DNA of 64,000 bases from Macrobrachium rosenbergii (lineage: Eukaryota; Arthropoda; Malacostraca; Decapoda; Palaemonidae): contig NC_089744.1 in the NCBI RefSeq assembly GCF_040412425.1, positions 30,606,501 through 30,670,500 of the forward strand, given 5' to 3'. Each line of letters starts with the position of its first letter. Position 1 is the stretch's first letter. The position numbers and the translations under genes are program-made. Below are positions 27,373 through 40,257 of this stretch, piece after piece. The notes under the pieces were generated by a model. The model was not told the origin of the DNA, searched no databases, and worked only from the letters and a program-made list of their open reading frames with translations.

Positions 27373-28322
27373 GTACCTTGATTCATGAACACAATTCGTT
27401 CCTGAACTTTGTTCGTGTTCCAATATGTTCGTGACCTAAAGCTAATTTCCCCATAAGGTTTAATGGGAATACAATTAATTTGTTCATGACCCCAGCGAAC
27501 CATTATAAATTACATATTTTGTGTTTTATTTTACACATATGATAATATTAAACAAAGTATTAGAAACCTTAATATATATATCTAATCATATAATTTATGA
27601 TAGTAAAATAAAACTAAAACAACATTTAAAAAGTGAACATTTCTTTGGCTGACACGACTTATGGCTTGATGGACAAGAGAAGAGGAGGGTGGTTGGGGAG
27701 GAGGTTATTGCGCAGAGGGAGAGCCCCCGTATCCAGGTCGGGGAGATCTCATTCCGGAGATTCATCTCTTCTGGTTTTTTTGGTGCACTTTTAATCACAA
27801 ACTTATCCAATGTTTGTTGTCTTTTCCTTCCTTCCATAACTCTTCTAGAATGATTCATTAAATTTTCATTGATCATGTTCACAATCCTGTTCATAACAAT
27901 TTTGTTTGGTTGGTAAAGCTCAAGGAAACTGCACATCACTCCATTTTTCCATTGTGGGTTTATTCAATTCACTGCTGGCATCTGTAACTTCCTCCCTGTC
28001 CTCTTCGTCAAGTTCACGCAAAAAGCGCAGTTTGAAGCGAACGAACGTGCACCTATTCAAAACCAAAATAAAAAACAAATTGAGCATGGGTGGAAGTGCG
28101 TGGGAGTTTCACGGGAGATGTATGGTACCCTACAATAACAAGATGGTGGCCCCCATAGCGGTACCCATGTGAGATGAGCAATTGCCAGCATTTTTTAAAT
28201 TTTGGCCACCGGACCATGTTCGTGTTTCAAAAATGAGTTTGTGAATCAAACAGCATTTTTAAATATATTTTTGTTTGAATCAGTTTGTTCATGGGTTAAT
28301 GTATTTGTAAATCAAGGTCCTG
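27373..28322 (-). mobile_element. pogo/Tigger-like DNA transposon, internally deleted
   Basis: The ends are an imperfect inverted repeat ('accttgattcatgaacac' at the left, 'accttgatttacaaatac' in reverse complement at the right), set between (AT)n tracts, consistent with TA target duplication. On the minus strand only the C-terminus of a DDE transposase of the Tigger/jerky type survives: FLELYQPNKIVMNRIVNMIN, then RRVMEGRKRQQTLDKFVIK, preceded by LRELDEEDREEVTDASSELN. The helix-turn-helix and catalytic domains are missing. Confidence 0.75.

Positions 28323-28325
<3 letters not shown>

Positions 28326-28378
<53 letters not shown>
28326..28378. repeat. (AT)n microsatellite
   Basis: About 53 bp of AT bordering the Tigger-like element. 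Confidence 0.95.
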
Positions 28379-28382
<4 letters not shown>

Positions 28383-28443
28383 TGTATTTTACTGTGATAC
28401 CAGTGTAATATTCATATATATGTGTGTATGTATGTATGTATGC

Positions 28444-28448
<5 letters not shown>

Positions 28449-28526
<78 letters not shown>
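28449..28526. repeat. (TA)n microsatellite
   Basis: About 78 bp of TA just left of the 28.57-kb palindrome. Confidence 0.95.
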
Positions 28527-28528
<2 letters not shown>

Positions 28529-28566
28529 CTTTTATCACATACACAATTGTTCTGTGCATTAGTAGA

Positions 28567-28777
28567 ATTACTAAAGGACGTCATTCAAACTGGATGGTAT
28601 CTAATGGAGTTTTTATTCGAAAGTTACAAGCTTTCTTGGACAAACAGTCCACATTATCAAGTATCCGTATTGCACGGATACTTGATAATGTGGACTGTTT
28701 GTCCAAGAAAGCTTGTAACTTTTTGAATAAAAACTCCATTAGATACCATCCAGTTTGAATGAGGTCCTTTTAGTAAT
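28567..28777. repeat. 211-bp near-perfect palindrome with Penelope-like terminal motif
   Basis: Arms 28567-28668 and 28674-28777 are reverse complements apart from about two changes, around a 5-base loop. The right arm reads 'cttgataatgtggactgt', 'ttgtccaagaaagcttgta' and an AATAAA-like stretch. This is the same skeleton (CTGATRA, hairpin, GAAAGCTTGTA, AATAAA) as the Penelope end at 40.18 kb. (TA)n lies on both sides. Confidence 0.85.
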
Positions 28778-28800
28778 ATATATATATATATATATATATA

Positions 28801-31560
28801 CATACTTATTTACATGTCTCAATGAGTTTACATCTTATTTATTAGGAACTTGAACAAATTCACCTCTTCATAAGAAATCTTAAAAGGTATTTACATTTTT
28901 GAGTGGACCAAGTTTTCTTTATAAACAAAACCATTTTTGTATCAGAAATGATTTCCTTAAATGAAACATATTTTCTTGTTATAAACATAACCCCTTTTAT
29001 TTTACTTGCCTTTGAACTGGGCCCTGTTTTTTGAAACAGAACATAGTTTTTATATATGATGGTTTTGTTATTAAAATTAATTTTTGTAACCCATGCTTTC
29101 GTTTGCAAGAAATTTTGAAAGAATTATCTGTAGTTCACATGATTTGTTTTTTCCTACAGAAATAAACTTTCAAGAAGTCGCAACAGATATCCTATACTAA
29201 TTAAAAGGTATGTCAGTGACCATGTATCGCGTGCACTTTTAATAACTGCTAAAGAAGCTTTGGTTTTCCTCAGTTTTTTCTTTATCTTAGGTTTTTCATT
29301 TTCCATTTTTTCTGAGAAATGGCACATGGATTGGTTATGTTCGTATAGAAATTCATGACACTTCAATCAGTTTCAGTGCTTGCATACATTTCTTGTTTCA
29401 TGACTTCTCAGCATTCATAATTGCAGCCTTGCCTGACATGGAGTTGTATGTGGGTATGGCCTTGTTTATATTTTATTTATTTATTGATTTATTTATTTAT
29501 TGTTGAGAAGTTTTAACAGTACTTTTATTTTGACTGATTCGCTGCTTTTTATTTTTTTTCAAAGCTCACATTTGAAATTGGACAGTATCCATGCTGCTTG
29601 TTTACAGTATTTTAAATCTGTCTTTCCTAGTTTTTTTATTGTATGTATTAAGGTACTTTAACATGAACTTTTCTTTTTGTCAATTTGAGATGTTGCTGGA
29701 AGAAAGTAATTAGTGCAACTAGTTGTTATAAAATGAAGACATTGGTTATGATTGTTTTTTATATCCGTATTCATATACAATTTGGTCGTGTGAATATTGG
29801 TTATTATAGAAGCTTAAGCCTTGTATTCTGGCACATTTCTTAACATATTAGATATTGACTCTCACTAGGATCTTTACCAGTTTGTAAAAAAGCACATTAC
29901 TTGATTAGTCAAGAAATTTTACAAATTAAGTTTCTTTTACTGGAATGTTACAGGACCTTATTAATTCTATTATATGAAATTGATCAATTTTATTGATGTT
30001 ATTTTCGAGGTATCCAACATCCCCATTTCTCAGTCATGTTTTGTGTAATTGAATGCAGGGTGCGCTGCTGTTTGTGGCCACCTGTTCATCGTGTTTGTCA
30101 CATTGAGTTGCCTTATGCATGTTTATGACCAATGTTCTTAAACCTTTGTCTGAGCCAAAACCTCTTTACAGAACCAAGGTTTTCCAGTCATAGGTTTTAG
30201 ATTTTATGTTGTAAGGAATACTGTACACTCTCTTGCACTTTCAGCTCTCCCATCATGCAGAAATTTTACAATATTCTCACTAGTTTGTGTAGTTTTTCAT
30301 CACTATCTCCAGTCAGAGTTGTATTGTATACAAACATCAGGCAATCCACACTCCACTCACACCTAATTTTCTTAGCCTATAACTTTATGCATATGTCAAA
30401 TGGCCGTTGTCTAAATGCTCGCTTCATTATACATAAATATGTTAAACAACCATGTCCTGCCCATCCGCATATCTTGGCATTTTTCACTTCCATCGTAAAA
30501 CACTTATATGTTCACAGCAACCACCTATGCTGTACATCCACAACAGGCTTCAGTATTGTTTCTCTTGATTTTTTCATAAGGTTTTTTTAGCTTATTGTAT
30601 GTTATGTTCAGCTATTTCTCTTTACATAGCCTACAAATCTTTCACATAACTGTTCCGTAATGAACACGTGATCCCATCTCTTTCCTAGTCTAAATACACA
30701 CTAGTTTTCCCTATCATCCGTTATTTGTTGGCAGGGAACATGTGTCACATTGTTTCTGTGATACACCTTCCCTGCCTTAGTAAATAATGTTATACCTTAG
30801 GAATTTTGTACAACCTCCTTTCTCCCTCTAGTGGCCCAGCTCTTGGGTCGAAGGGGCTGCTTGCATGATGCAGTGGAAGGCTGGGTGATGGTGGCATGTG
30901 CTACTGTGTCACTAAAGAAAGTTCAGAGCACCTAGATGAAGACTGGCCCTCTGGTGATCCATTCCCCTTTTATGAGTTCTTCCTTTCACTCAATTTTTTT
31001 TTATGGAGACCCCATGCTAGATTTGATGGGTTGTTACTATGACATGTTTCTCCACCTGTAGAACTGGAGTAGCCTACCTGACATGGTCAAACAAAGAGAA
31101 ATTGTCAGACTCAACCTCCAGTGCCTGGACTTGATGGACTGAAAACCCTGAAGGCATCGTAGTTTGGGTATATATCTAGGCAGTACCCCTAGGGCAGCCC
31201 AATAAGAGATGGCCCTGTTCTCAAACTTTGGCTTATATGATGAGTACTAGGACAGTCCTGGATGAAACCTGTGTTTGCTGTTCTAAAAAATGTAAGATCC
31301 CCAAAACTGTTGACAAGGATGGTGCTTTAATGAATGTTGTCTCTGGATCTTCTACCTTAAGAGGTCTTCTTGTTTCTGGATCTTTCTCTGCTTAGAGTCC
31401 TTGTATAGGAACTTCTGAGCCATACTATCTCTTATCCCTCTAAATCAATATATGCCAAAATTTAAAAACCTGAAGCCACAAAGAACAGAGGTTATTCTTG
31501 GCATATACAAATGTGAAAATTTCAAAAGTATGTCATAATTAAAATGCCAAATTGTCATAG
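28801..31560. other. Non-coding sequence, unresolved
   Basis: AT-rich. The 111-codon ORF at 30255-30590 looks like part of a repeat read in one frame rather than a gene, but I could not identify the family. Confidence 0.35.
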
Positions 31561-31639
31561 GTTCAAGTTACAGACATATTTGATGTAAATGGGGAGATAT
31601 TATATCACAGCAGTCTGCCTAAAGGAACCTAAAGTATCA

Positions 31640-33600
31640 TCACTGATGGTTTATTGATGTTTGAAGTTTCATCATATGAAGGAAGTATTGAAAGTCCAGC
31701 CAATAAAATCTTAAAATCTCTAGTTGGAAGTGATGTACTCCGTATTGCAAAACCTGGCAAAGACAGGTTTTTAGTAGCCATCTGCCAACCAATAACACTA
31801 CTTTCTTTTCTCTGTAAAATTGTGTAGAAAATGGCTAACAGTTGTTTAGAATGGCCTCTGGAGGGTAGCTTCTACATTTCTTCAGCTCACTGTTTGCAGT
31901 CCTTTTATTTGTTAAGTTTTTCTTGTGTACTAAAACACATTAGCAGCTGTCTTAACCTGTAAAATCGTATGATACTGCTTAGAGATGCATCATTTTACAT
32001 TTTGCAGGATAGTGTAGCTGCTGATGTGCTTTTTGTACTGGCATTAGTTGGCGATAACTAATCCTTATCATTGACCAGTTTTCAAACAGTTGCAGAATGG
32101 TGCTTTCAGCTTAATATGAATAGAATAGTATAGTGCAAAGGAAGTTATTGTTTAAAGGATTGATTTGACTCAAGTTGACTTATGGATTAGAAGTAAGTGT
32201 ATTAACATCTGCTACCTCCTATAGACTAAGATGTTTAATCTCCATCCTTAATTCAAGGAATCTAAATAGTAGCAGGAGCTTTAAGAACCCCTCTGATTGA
32301 GAGTATGGTATTGGATGATGGTAAAGTTGCTCTGGAGCTTGATTTCCAGACTTGGCTAATCCAGACACTTCCAAATTCACTAATGAATATAGAGATTGGG
32401 AATGGAGAGGTTTTACTTATTGCAGGGGCCTGTCATGGACTGCCACAGCCATTTTCTTGTAGAGCAGTGAGGTTAAGACCTTTAGAAAATTAAACACTCA
32501 CCCCTCGAGTAATGACATAGATTCTGTTCTTTTGTCTTGACATTTTTAAATTCTTTATTTAGGTAAAAACAGTTTACCAGAGGAAGTAATACATTTTTTG
32601 TGTTCAGAACATGCTTCACAGCAGATAGCCAGTACTCCCATTTATACTGTGCTCCAAATTTGATGGTGGCCTTGGGCTTGGGTCATCTCTCCCAGTGTTG
32701 AATTGCGGTTAGTATTATGCTGAGTCTTATGCCATTTGAATGGTGTTAAAATCAATTTTAAAACTGTGACAGCAGAAGTGCTCCATTTGCCATGATGTTG
32801 TGAGTGCACTACAATCATTGAACTTTAATTCAATACATCTATTGCTTTTAGAAATTTGGGAATGGATTCTTTATGTTAATATGAAGAGGCCAGGAAGTTG
32901 ACCTATGTTTGGTTCTACACATTTAGAGATTGCCAGCAATGCAATAGCTGATAGACTATCAAAGAATGCCATTCTTAATATTGCACAATGATATTTTCCT
33001 CTGCTGTTAGGGAAGCTTGGCAGCTTTCAGGGGAGAGCCTGTTTGATTATTCTGTGGAAGTACAGATACTACCCTACATATGAACGAGTTACATTCTGAA
33101 CAGCCATTTGTATCTTGAATTGTTCATAAATTGGTCTGTATGCCTATTTAAGTACAGTATGATATAAAGTTAATAAAGTGATATAAATTTTTTTGTCCTA
33201 AAACACAATTCAGTACTGTAAACTCTACATACAGTACTGAATTTTATAGAGTACATTACTTTATTAATATAAAACCTAAATAAATTGTGATGATAATACA
33301 GTTGTTTCTTACCGAGCACAATTTTAATTTATGATCACATTTGTTCAAATCTCTGAATGTTTGTAACTTGAATGGTCGAAAGTAGGGTAGTGTCTTAAAG
33401 CAATATGAAAAGGGGTGGGAGACTGCTTTTTGTCATCTGAGAATTGGTCACACCCATATAATTGATGAGTTTTTAAAGGCTGGGCAACCTGGGCTTTTTG
33501 TGATGACTGGCTGATCCCCTTGGACCATGAAGCCTTTGCCAGAAGACTTACCCAGTTTTAAGGAGTTAACAAGATGCCTCTTTTATGACTGCCAAGAAAG
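31640..33600 (+). pseudogene. Decayed LINE with RT, RNase H and Cys-His tail
   Basis: Fragments in order on the + strand: RIAKPGKDRFLVAICQPITL then LSFLCKIV-KMAN (RT block 'KPGKD...YRPISLLS..CKI'); a degraded ADD region ALVGDN...FQTVAEWCFQLNMN; EIASNAIADRLSKNAI (RNase H 'GI-GNE-AD-LAK'); and after a nested MITE, FCHLRIGHTHIIDEFLKAGQ (the 'LRIGHT' zinc-ribbon-like tail). This order is that of I/jockey-type LINEs. Many stops and frameshifts. Confidence 0.72.
33065..33393. mobile_element. Tigger-like MITE nested in the LINE relic
   Basis: Ends 'actaccctacatatgaac' and, reversed, 'acactaccctactttcgacc' form a terminal inverted repeat. There is no coding content. It splits the LINE relic between its RNase H part and its LRIGHT tail. 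Confidence 0.6.
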
Positions 33601-36198
33601 GAATAAAAAATATGTTCATAAAATATGATTTTTATGTATTTTTTATTGTTGCTGAATAAGCCATTTTTACCAATCAGATGAAGAATGTTGTATCAGAATG
33701 TACAGTACTGTATTGCTAAGTGAATGGTCTGTATAAATGTTATTCCATGACTTTTAAGTGGTGTAATATATATACAGTATATATGGAAACACATGGATGT
33801 ACAGTATTTACATAAATTCTAACTTAGTGAATTCAGCATCTATGACCAGTGATGTTGTGATGCCATAGACCAAAGAACAGGTATCTGTAAAGTGTGTTTC
33901 ATTTTTATGAAATTAGCGTTGGGTGCCACAGACCTCTTCCTCATCAGTCCCATTCTTTGTAGTAACAGAAGGAAACTTCAAGTGTTATTTTGTGAATTTC
34001 TATTGATGTGCTTTTCATTCACAGTGTTCAAGACTTGATGCTAATTTTCTTAGAGTTTCAAGTCATAACCAACAATAACCATAACTTTGGGATTATACAA
34101 GGGAAAAAGGGTATATTTGAAGGTGCCATTAACCTAAGCCTCTCTTCTTCTGTCATCATTTCAAGTCCAAGGTTGGATCAATCCCAGCTTTGTTAAAACT
34201 CCTGCTGATCCTATGGATTACGCTCACTACCTGCTGCTTGTCCAGGTGATACTTGCTAACAAATCTACATGCAGTCTTCTCTGGATTGGGATGATTTATG
34301 TAGTTATTTCTTCCCTGAAATCAAGCCCAACATCACTTGTACCCAACTGTTGGAAGCAAGACTAGCCAAACCAAGAGCATATTTAGAAGGAAAACAATGA
34401 AATCCCAAGAGTTTGGAAAGGTAAAGATTGCCATGGCATTCTTGGTTTGTTTTTCTGAGATACACTCATATGAGCTTACTTCTTGGCCATTGCTGCCTCA
34501 GTCTAGAAGTGATGTCATTGGGAAGCTCCCGTACTTGCTCTATGCATTGAGCTTATGGTCAGGACTACTGAGAGACTATTTCTGCCTCTAATGCAAAGTG
34601 TTTTAATTTGATAACCTGATTACATGCTAGGACTGCTGCGGCAGCTCAGGATTTTGTATGCTAACAAGGCTTCCTTCCTAATCTTGGTCCCTTGTTAGTC
34701 AAAAGTTTTCGTACTTTAGTGCATAGCCTACTCTCTCATTTGGAAGGGCATGTACCTCAGCACCCTAGTGCAGTGTACTGTATCTTCAATTGAAGAAGAT
34801 GGGGCCCTCCTGTATGAATAGTTACTTGAAAGTAAGATTTATTTTTTTAATGCAGACCCATAAAGAGGGCCTACCCCCAACCCCACACTTCTTGTTCTCG
34901 GTCCAGATGGCACAAGGCTGAGTCTGAAGGGAAGAACTGCTGACCACAGGGAAGGCATATGTAAACTGGTGGGTTTGTTACAAAAAAAATAAGTTTTGTT
35001 TTTAGAAAATGTCATTTGTTTCAAGACAAACTCAGTACTTTATGATAACCTAATCTGCTGTAGTAGCAGTTTTCAGACACCCTTCAGTGTTGGAAACAAG
35101 TCATTCTCTGCAATCTTGCTTCCCAGATATTTTATGTGCAACCTTCATTAACATCATTTTTAGCCATTAATCCATCCCTGTCTTCATGTTTTGCATCATT
35201 TGCATATGCTTTAATGTATGGTGGTGGCAGTTCCCATCATTTTCTCCTAACTTTGCTTTTTCATGTTAATTTGCTCTTGTCTTTTAGTGCTTTAAGAAAA
35301 TGAGTATGCTTTCTGTCATAGTTATTTGTAATTCAGTACTTGAAAGTTTGCATTAGCCTGTGCCCTGATCAGAGTGAATGGGATCTCCCAGCAGTGCAGA
35401 TGATGTGAGACCATAAAAGACTGACCAGTATGTACATCAACAGTCTAAAACTTCGTAGGGAGGGGATGTTTCTTTCTCATCAGAGTAATTTTCTGTGCTC
35501 TGTACGAGCTTGAGGAAATCTAATCAAGTAATAAAAGTCTCAAAGTTTATCAATCTTGAGTTTGATTTGTTCTTACTTTTTAAGGAAGTGAGGCAAAATC
35601 TATGGGTTTTACTGGATAATCTGTTGAGAGGTTTCATTACCTGTCTCAGAAGCTCATAGGAAATATTGTCAACAAGTGTGGAGGTGCATGTTACTCCCAT
35701 TACGCGCCACTCATCTAATGACCCCTAAGCCTTCCCAGTTCCTGACAACCAGCACATCACCCCAGCCGCTCTTTGGATGACCCTTACATCTATAAAAGCT
35801 CAGTCTTGCAGTACCATTGCACAACTTACATTGGACTCCTTCATCATTTCTGGATCACCCTGTGCTGCTAGCACTTCCCATACTTTTACAGTTCCAGATG
35901 GTTCTGGCGTATGCCACCACTCCTCTAGCAGTTATAAATGTAATATCGAAGCCTGTAGTTGTGGTGTTGACTTGTGACTTGTGCCACTTGAAGAGTTCAG
36001 GAAATCACCCTTTCAGGCATTCTTCACTTCATTCTGAGGAGTCAGGACAAATTACATTGCTAACCTGTCCTTAAGCAGTTTTGCCTGATTGAGTGGCTTT
36101 CATTCCTCAAATCCATCTGGTATGGCACAACACACCTCACCTGTAGAGTCTAAGAAAAAGTCGCAGGTTAAGAAACCTGAATCATTTTGTAGTCGTGC
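33601..36198. other. Non-coding sequence, nothing recognised
   Basis: Short unsupported ORFs only. A local palindrome 'atatatacagtatatat' at about 33769. Confidence 0.35.
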
Positions 36199-37003
36199 TT
36201 AACCCTTAAGGGACGGGCTGAATATATATCAACCACACCCCCAGATCGGGCAAACTTTAAGGTTGGCCAGTTTAAGAAAAAACACATCAATAGAAAGAGG
36301 AAGATATGCAAATGTACATGGTGTAAGAGAAAAAATTAAAAAATTTTTCCGTACCTTCCACGGGAAGTTGAAAGTGACTATTTACAACCTTGTATGGGGC
36401 CTCTTTTACAAAACACTCCTAAAAATATGTTAATTTTACAAAGTTATGGATGTTTTTTCTAATTCATTTTATTTTATTTTGTAAAATTATAATTACAGTT
36501 CACACAATATCATAACAGATAAGAACTACAATCGGTAACAAATTTTGAGTATATTTGTTCTAAAATATTTACAAGATTTACTGAGATGGGGAGATGTAGT
36601 AACTTTTTGTGAGGTATACATTTTCTAAAATATTTCTTTGCACTTTTCTTTGCAAAGTTACAATTATAGCTGACATACTATCATAAAAGATAAGAACTAA
36701 AATCAACAGCAATCTTTGAGTGTATTTATGAGCAAATAGATAAAAAGACGTCATGGAGCGGCGCTGAGATGCAGTACTTTCGCCTCTGAAATCTCAAGGC
36801 ATACTGATCGATGTGTCTCCCAAGCTCAGCTAAATAGTTGCCATAAGTTATTTATGGACTAATGAAGTGCTATGAACATCTTTCCCGCTAAATTCATCCA
36901 AACCAAATGGCATGTAATATTAATACTCGTATGAGGATTCCCGTCCATCACCCAAAACCTGTCATAGATACTCATATAAAGATTCCCATCCGTTAAGGGT
37001 TAA
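36199..37003. mobile_element. piggyBac-like MITE with TTAA target duplication
   Basis: TTAA at 36199-36202 and 37000-37003 bracket an element with ends CCCTTAAGGGACGGG (left) and CCCTTAACGGATGGG (right, reverse complement), 12 of 15 identical. Near the right end, 'cgtatgaggattcccgtcca' and 'catataaagattcccatccg' form a subterminal direct duplication. The 797-bp body has no transposase. TTAA specificity and CCY ends are piggyBac hallmarks (established). Confidence 0.78.
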
Positions 37004-37966
37004 CATGGCTAGAAGCGTTGCATTGTATGAGTTTCTAAGTCGTGGAGCTATGTAGCTCAGTATGTTACATCCTTGAAAGGTTAGTCTCATGTGCAGATCA
37101 TCAGGTTTAAGTGTGATGCAGCAATGCTCACATATCTCAGCTGACTTGTACTTGGTGGCTTCCCCCCCCCCCCCCTTCTTCCCATGCCTTGTCCAGCCTG
37201 TGCTGCTCATGCCACTTGTTCCTGGTGTGTAACCACATACTTGCAAAGTGCATTACTTATTACTTATCACTGGAATGCTCACTGAGTTTCTCCATCTGTA
37301 GAGATCTTTTGTGTTCATACACCTTACAGTGATTCATTAATGGTGCCCTCTGACTCTACCAATTCTAACTACTTTATGTGACTTCTGAGAACTTACTTAA
37401 CTTTCTTCCTCAAAGCAGCCTTATGATCAGTCTTTGTCCTCTTGCATATCCCCTCCATCTTCTGTCAAGGTTATATTAGAGATCATCCTTCTGGTACGTC
37501 TCTTAAGGAGCTTGATGTTCATGTGGTGACAAATGAGTAGATGGAAGTGGTTCTTCCTGACTGTGATGAGGCTCCATTGAGTGAGTTCATATGCTGATTC
37601 TCCAAAGCTTGTGATATACATACAAGTTTTATTTACAAGGGTTTCAGTCTTGTTTCAGCAGTTTACAGTGAGAATATATGCAGGATTAATTTCTTGCTTT
37701 TTCATAGGAGCCACCCGCTTTCAAGGAAATTACTTTATGTTCAATAGAGAGACAGTTCTTAACACTTTTGCTAGGCCTGTGGTTCACTACTAGCCTACCA
37801 CCTGCCAGTCCACCATCTATAAAGAAAAAAGTGGGGGTATCAGTGTCTTATGGGGTCAAGAAAAATTGGTGTGGAGATAGCATCATCATCCCTCTACTTT
37901 TGCAGAGAAATTGGAAGGTTGTATCTTTCTGGTGCCAACTCCTTCGAAGGAGTAAAGGTGTATGTT

Positions 37967-37975
37967 GTATATATA

Positions 37976-38052
<77 letters not shown>
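37967..38052. repeat. (TA)n microsatellite, left border of the Penelope palindrome
   Basis: About 86 bp of TA, with one early slip. Confidence 0.95.
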
Positions 38053-38057
<5 letters not shown>

Positions 38058-38083
38058 GGTAATTGGGCAGCTACTTGAAATCT

Positions 38084-39168
38084 TAGCTTAATGATAAATA
38101 ATATTGCCAAGACCAGGAAGAACATTCTTTATTGTACAAGCTTTCGAGGTATAAAACCTCATCATCAGGCTGAAAAAACCGACAAGGATGAGAATCAATA
38201 AAATTACAATAAAATGAATTGTCATAATAAATCTTCAGCAAAAATACTAACGAAATATATAAAATGAACAAGTAAATACAAACTAAAAGGGGTGAGACGT
38301 AAAATAACGAAAAATTAAAAACACAAACATAAAAATATGAAAATAAAACTAAAGTGAAATGTAAACAAACTACCACTCACAAAGTAAAATATTTAACGAC
38401 CTAATTGAGTACCTACTATGAAATTACACGATAGCTAGTTGACTACCAGACAGTTGTTGTTCAATTCCGGCTTCATCTTTTTAATAGTTAGCGACTCTGA
38501 AATTAAAAGGTCCAGTCTATTTGAACAAAAGACAGTGCCCCGAAAATCCAGGTCAGTGAAAGGATGGTCCTGTGTTAAACTGTGTTCTCTAATGGCAGAA
38601 AAGGGTGGTTTGGAAAGGAAACCTAGTTCTAATAGAAAGACCTCTGTGTTCCAAAATTCTGTGTCTGAGCCAGCGGGAACTAGATCCACGTATCATGAAC
38701 CACACTGCGAACAAGTGAACAAGTAAACGACACAGGAATTAAGGTCCACAGGCAGAGTAGGCTTCTCTCTCAAAAGTGATCTTATTGTAAAAGGATTACA
38801 GAAAACAAACCGGAAACTGATTTGAAACAATGCTTAAGTATTTCTTGTAACTTTTTCCGGACCATATAGCTACTATGACCAAGGTAAGGCAATTTAATGT
38901 ACTTTACATCTTTACTAGCAGTACTGTACACCGGTCTGGGACAAAACTTTCATTTAAAAAATTTTCAGAACTTTGTAAAATACAAAAATGGGATATGAGT
39001 TTTCAGAAAAATAATTCTGGAGGAAAACCATATCTTGATGAAATAAATTAAAATCACAACAAACATTGTAGGCTCTATTAATCCAAAGTGCGTATTGAGT
39101 TCATCTTATACAACTTTGGCGAAAAACTGAGGTAATTCAATCCCAAGCCAGTAAAAGTACTTTTCCTA
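38084..39168 (-). mobile_element. Penelope-like element 3' part, left arm of palindrome
   Basis: Mirror image of 39169-40260 with a few substitutions and small indels. On the minus strand it encodes the same reverse-transcriptase thumb and GIY-YIG endonuclease remnants. The terminal hammerhead-like core lies at 38142-38168, with TCATCAG (reverse of CTGATGA) at 38162-38168. Confidence 0.85.
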
Positions 39169-40257
39169 TAGGAAAAGTACTTTTACTGGCTTGGGATTGA
39201 ATTACCTCAGTTTTTCGCCAAAGTTGTATAAGATGAACTCAATACGCACTTTGATTAATAGAGCCTACAATGTTTGTTGTGATTTTAATTTATTTCATCA
39301 AGATATGGTTTTCCTCCAGAATTATTTTTCTGAAAACTCATATCCCATTTTTGTATTTTACAAAGTTCTGAAAATTTTTAAATGAAAAGTTTTGTCCCAG
39401 ACCGGTGTACAGTACTGCTAGTAAAGATGTAAAGTACATTAAATTGCCTTACCTTGGTCATAGTAGCTATATGGTCCGGAAAAAAGTTACAAGAAATACT
39501 TAAGCATTGTTTCCTCAAATCAGTTTCCGGTTTGTTTTCTGTAATCCTTTTACAATAAGATCACTTTGAGAGAGAAGTCTACTCTGCCTGTGGACCTTAA
39601 TTCCTGTGTCGTTTACTTGTTCACTTGTTCGCAGTGTGGTCTGCGATACGTGGGATCTAGTTCCCGCTGGCTCAGACACAGAATTTTGGAACACAGAGGT
39701 CTTTCTATTAGAACTAGGTTTCCTTTCCAAACCACCCTTTTCTGCCATTAGAGAACACAGTTTAACACAGGACCATCCTTTCACTGACCTGGATTTTCGG
39801 GTACTGTCTTTTGTTCAAATAGACTGGACCTTTAATTTCAGAGTCGCTAACTATTAAAAAGATGAAGCCGGAATTGAACAACAACTCGTCTGGTAGTCAA
39901 CTAGCTATCGTGTAATTTCATTGGCTAGTAGGTACTCAATTAGGTCGTTAAATATTTTACTTTGTGAGTGGTAGTTTGTTTACATTTCACTTTAGTTTTA
40001 TTTTCATATTTTTTATGTTTGTGTTTTTAATTTTTCGTTATTTTACGTCTCACCCTTTAAGTTTGTATTTACTTGTTCATTTTATATATTTCGTTAGTAT
40101 TTTTGCTGAAGATTTATTATGACAATTCATTTTATTGTAATTTTATTGATTCTCATCCTTGTCGGTTTTTTCAGCCTGATGATGAGGTTTTATACCTCGA
40201 AAGCTTGTACAATAAAGAATGTTCTTCCTGGTCTTGGCAATATTATTTATCATTAAG

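Noticed and set aside
27906..28172. Plus-strand 88-codon ORF
   Set aside because: Antisense to the Tigger-like transposase remnant within the element's boundaries.
30255..30590. 111-codon ORF as a gene
   Set aside because: Composition and the lack of splice sites or domains suggest a repeat. I could not name it, so it was left as unresolved sequence.
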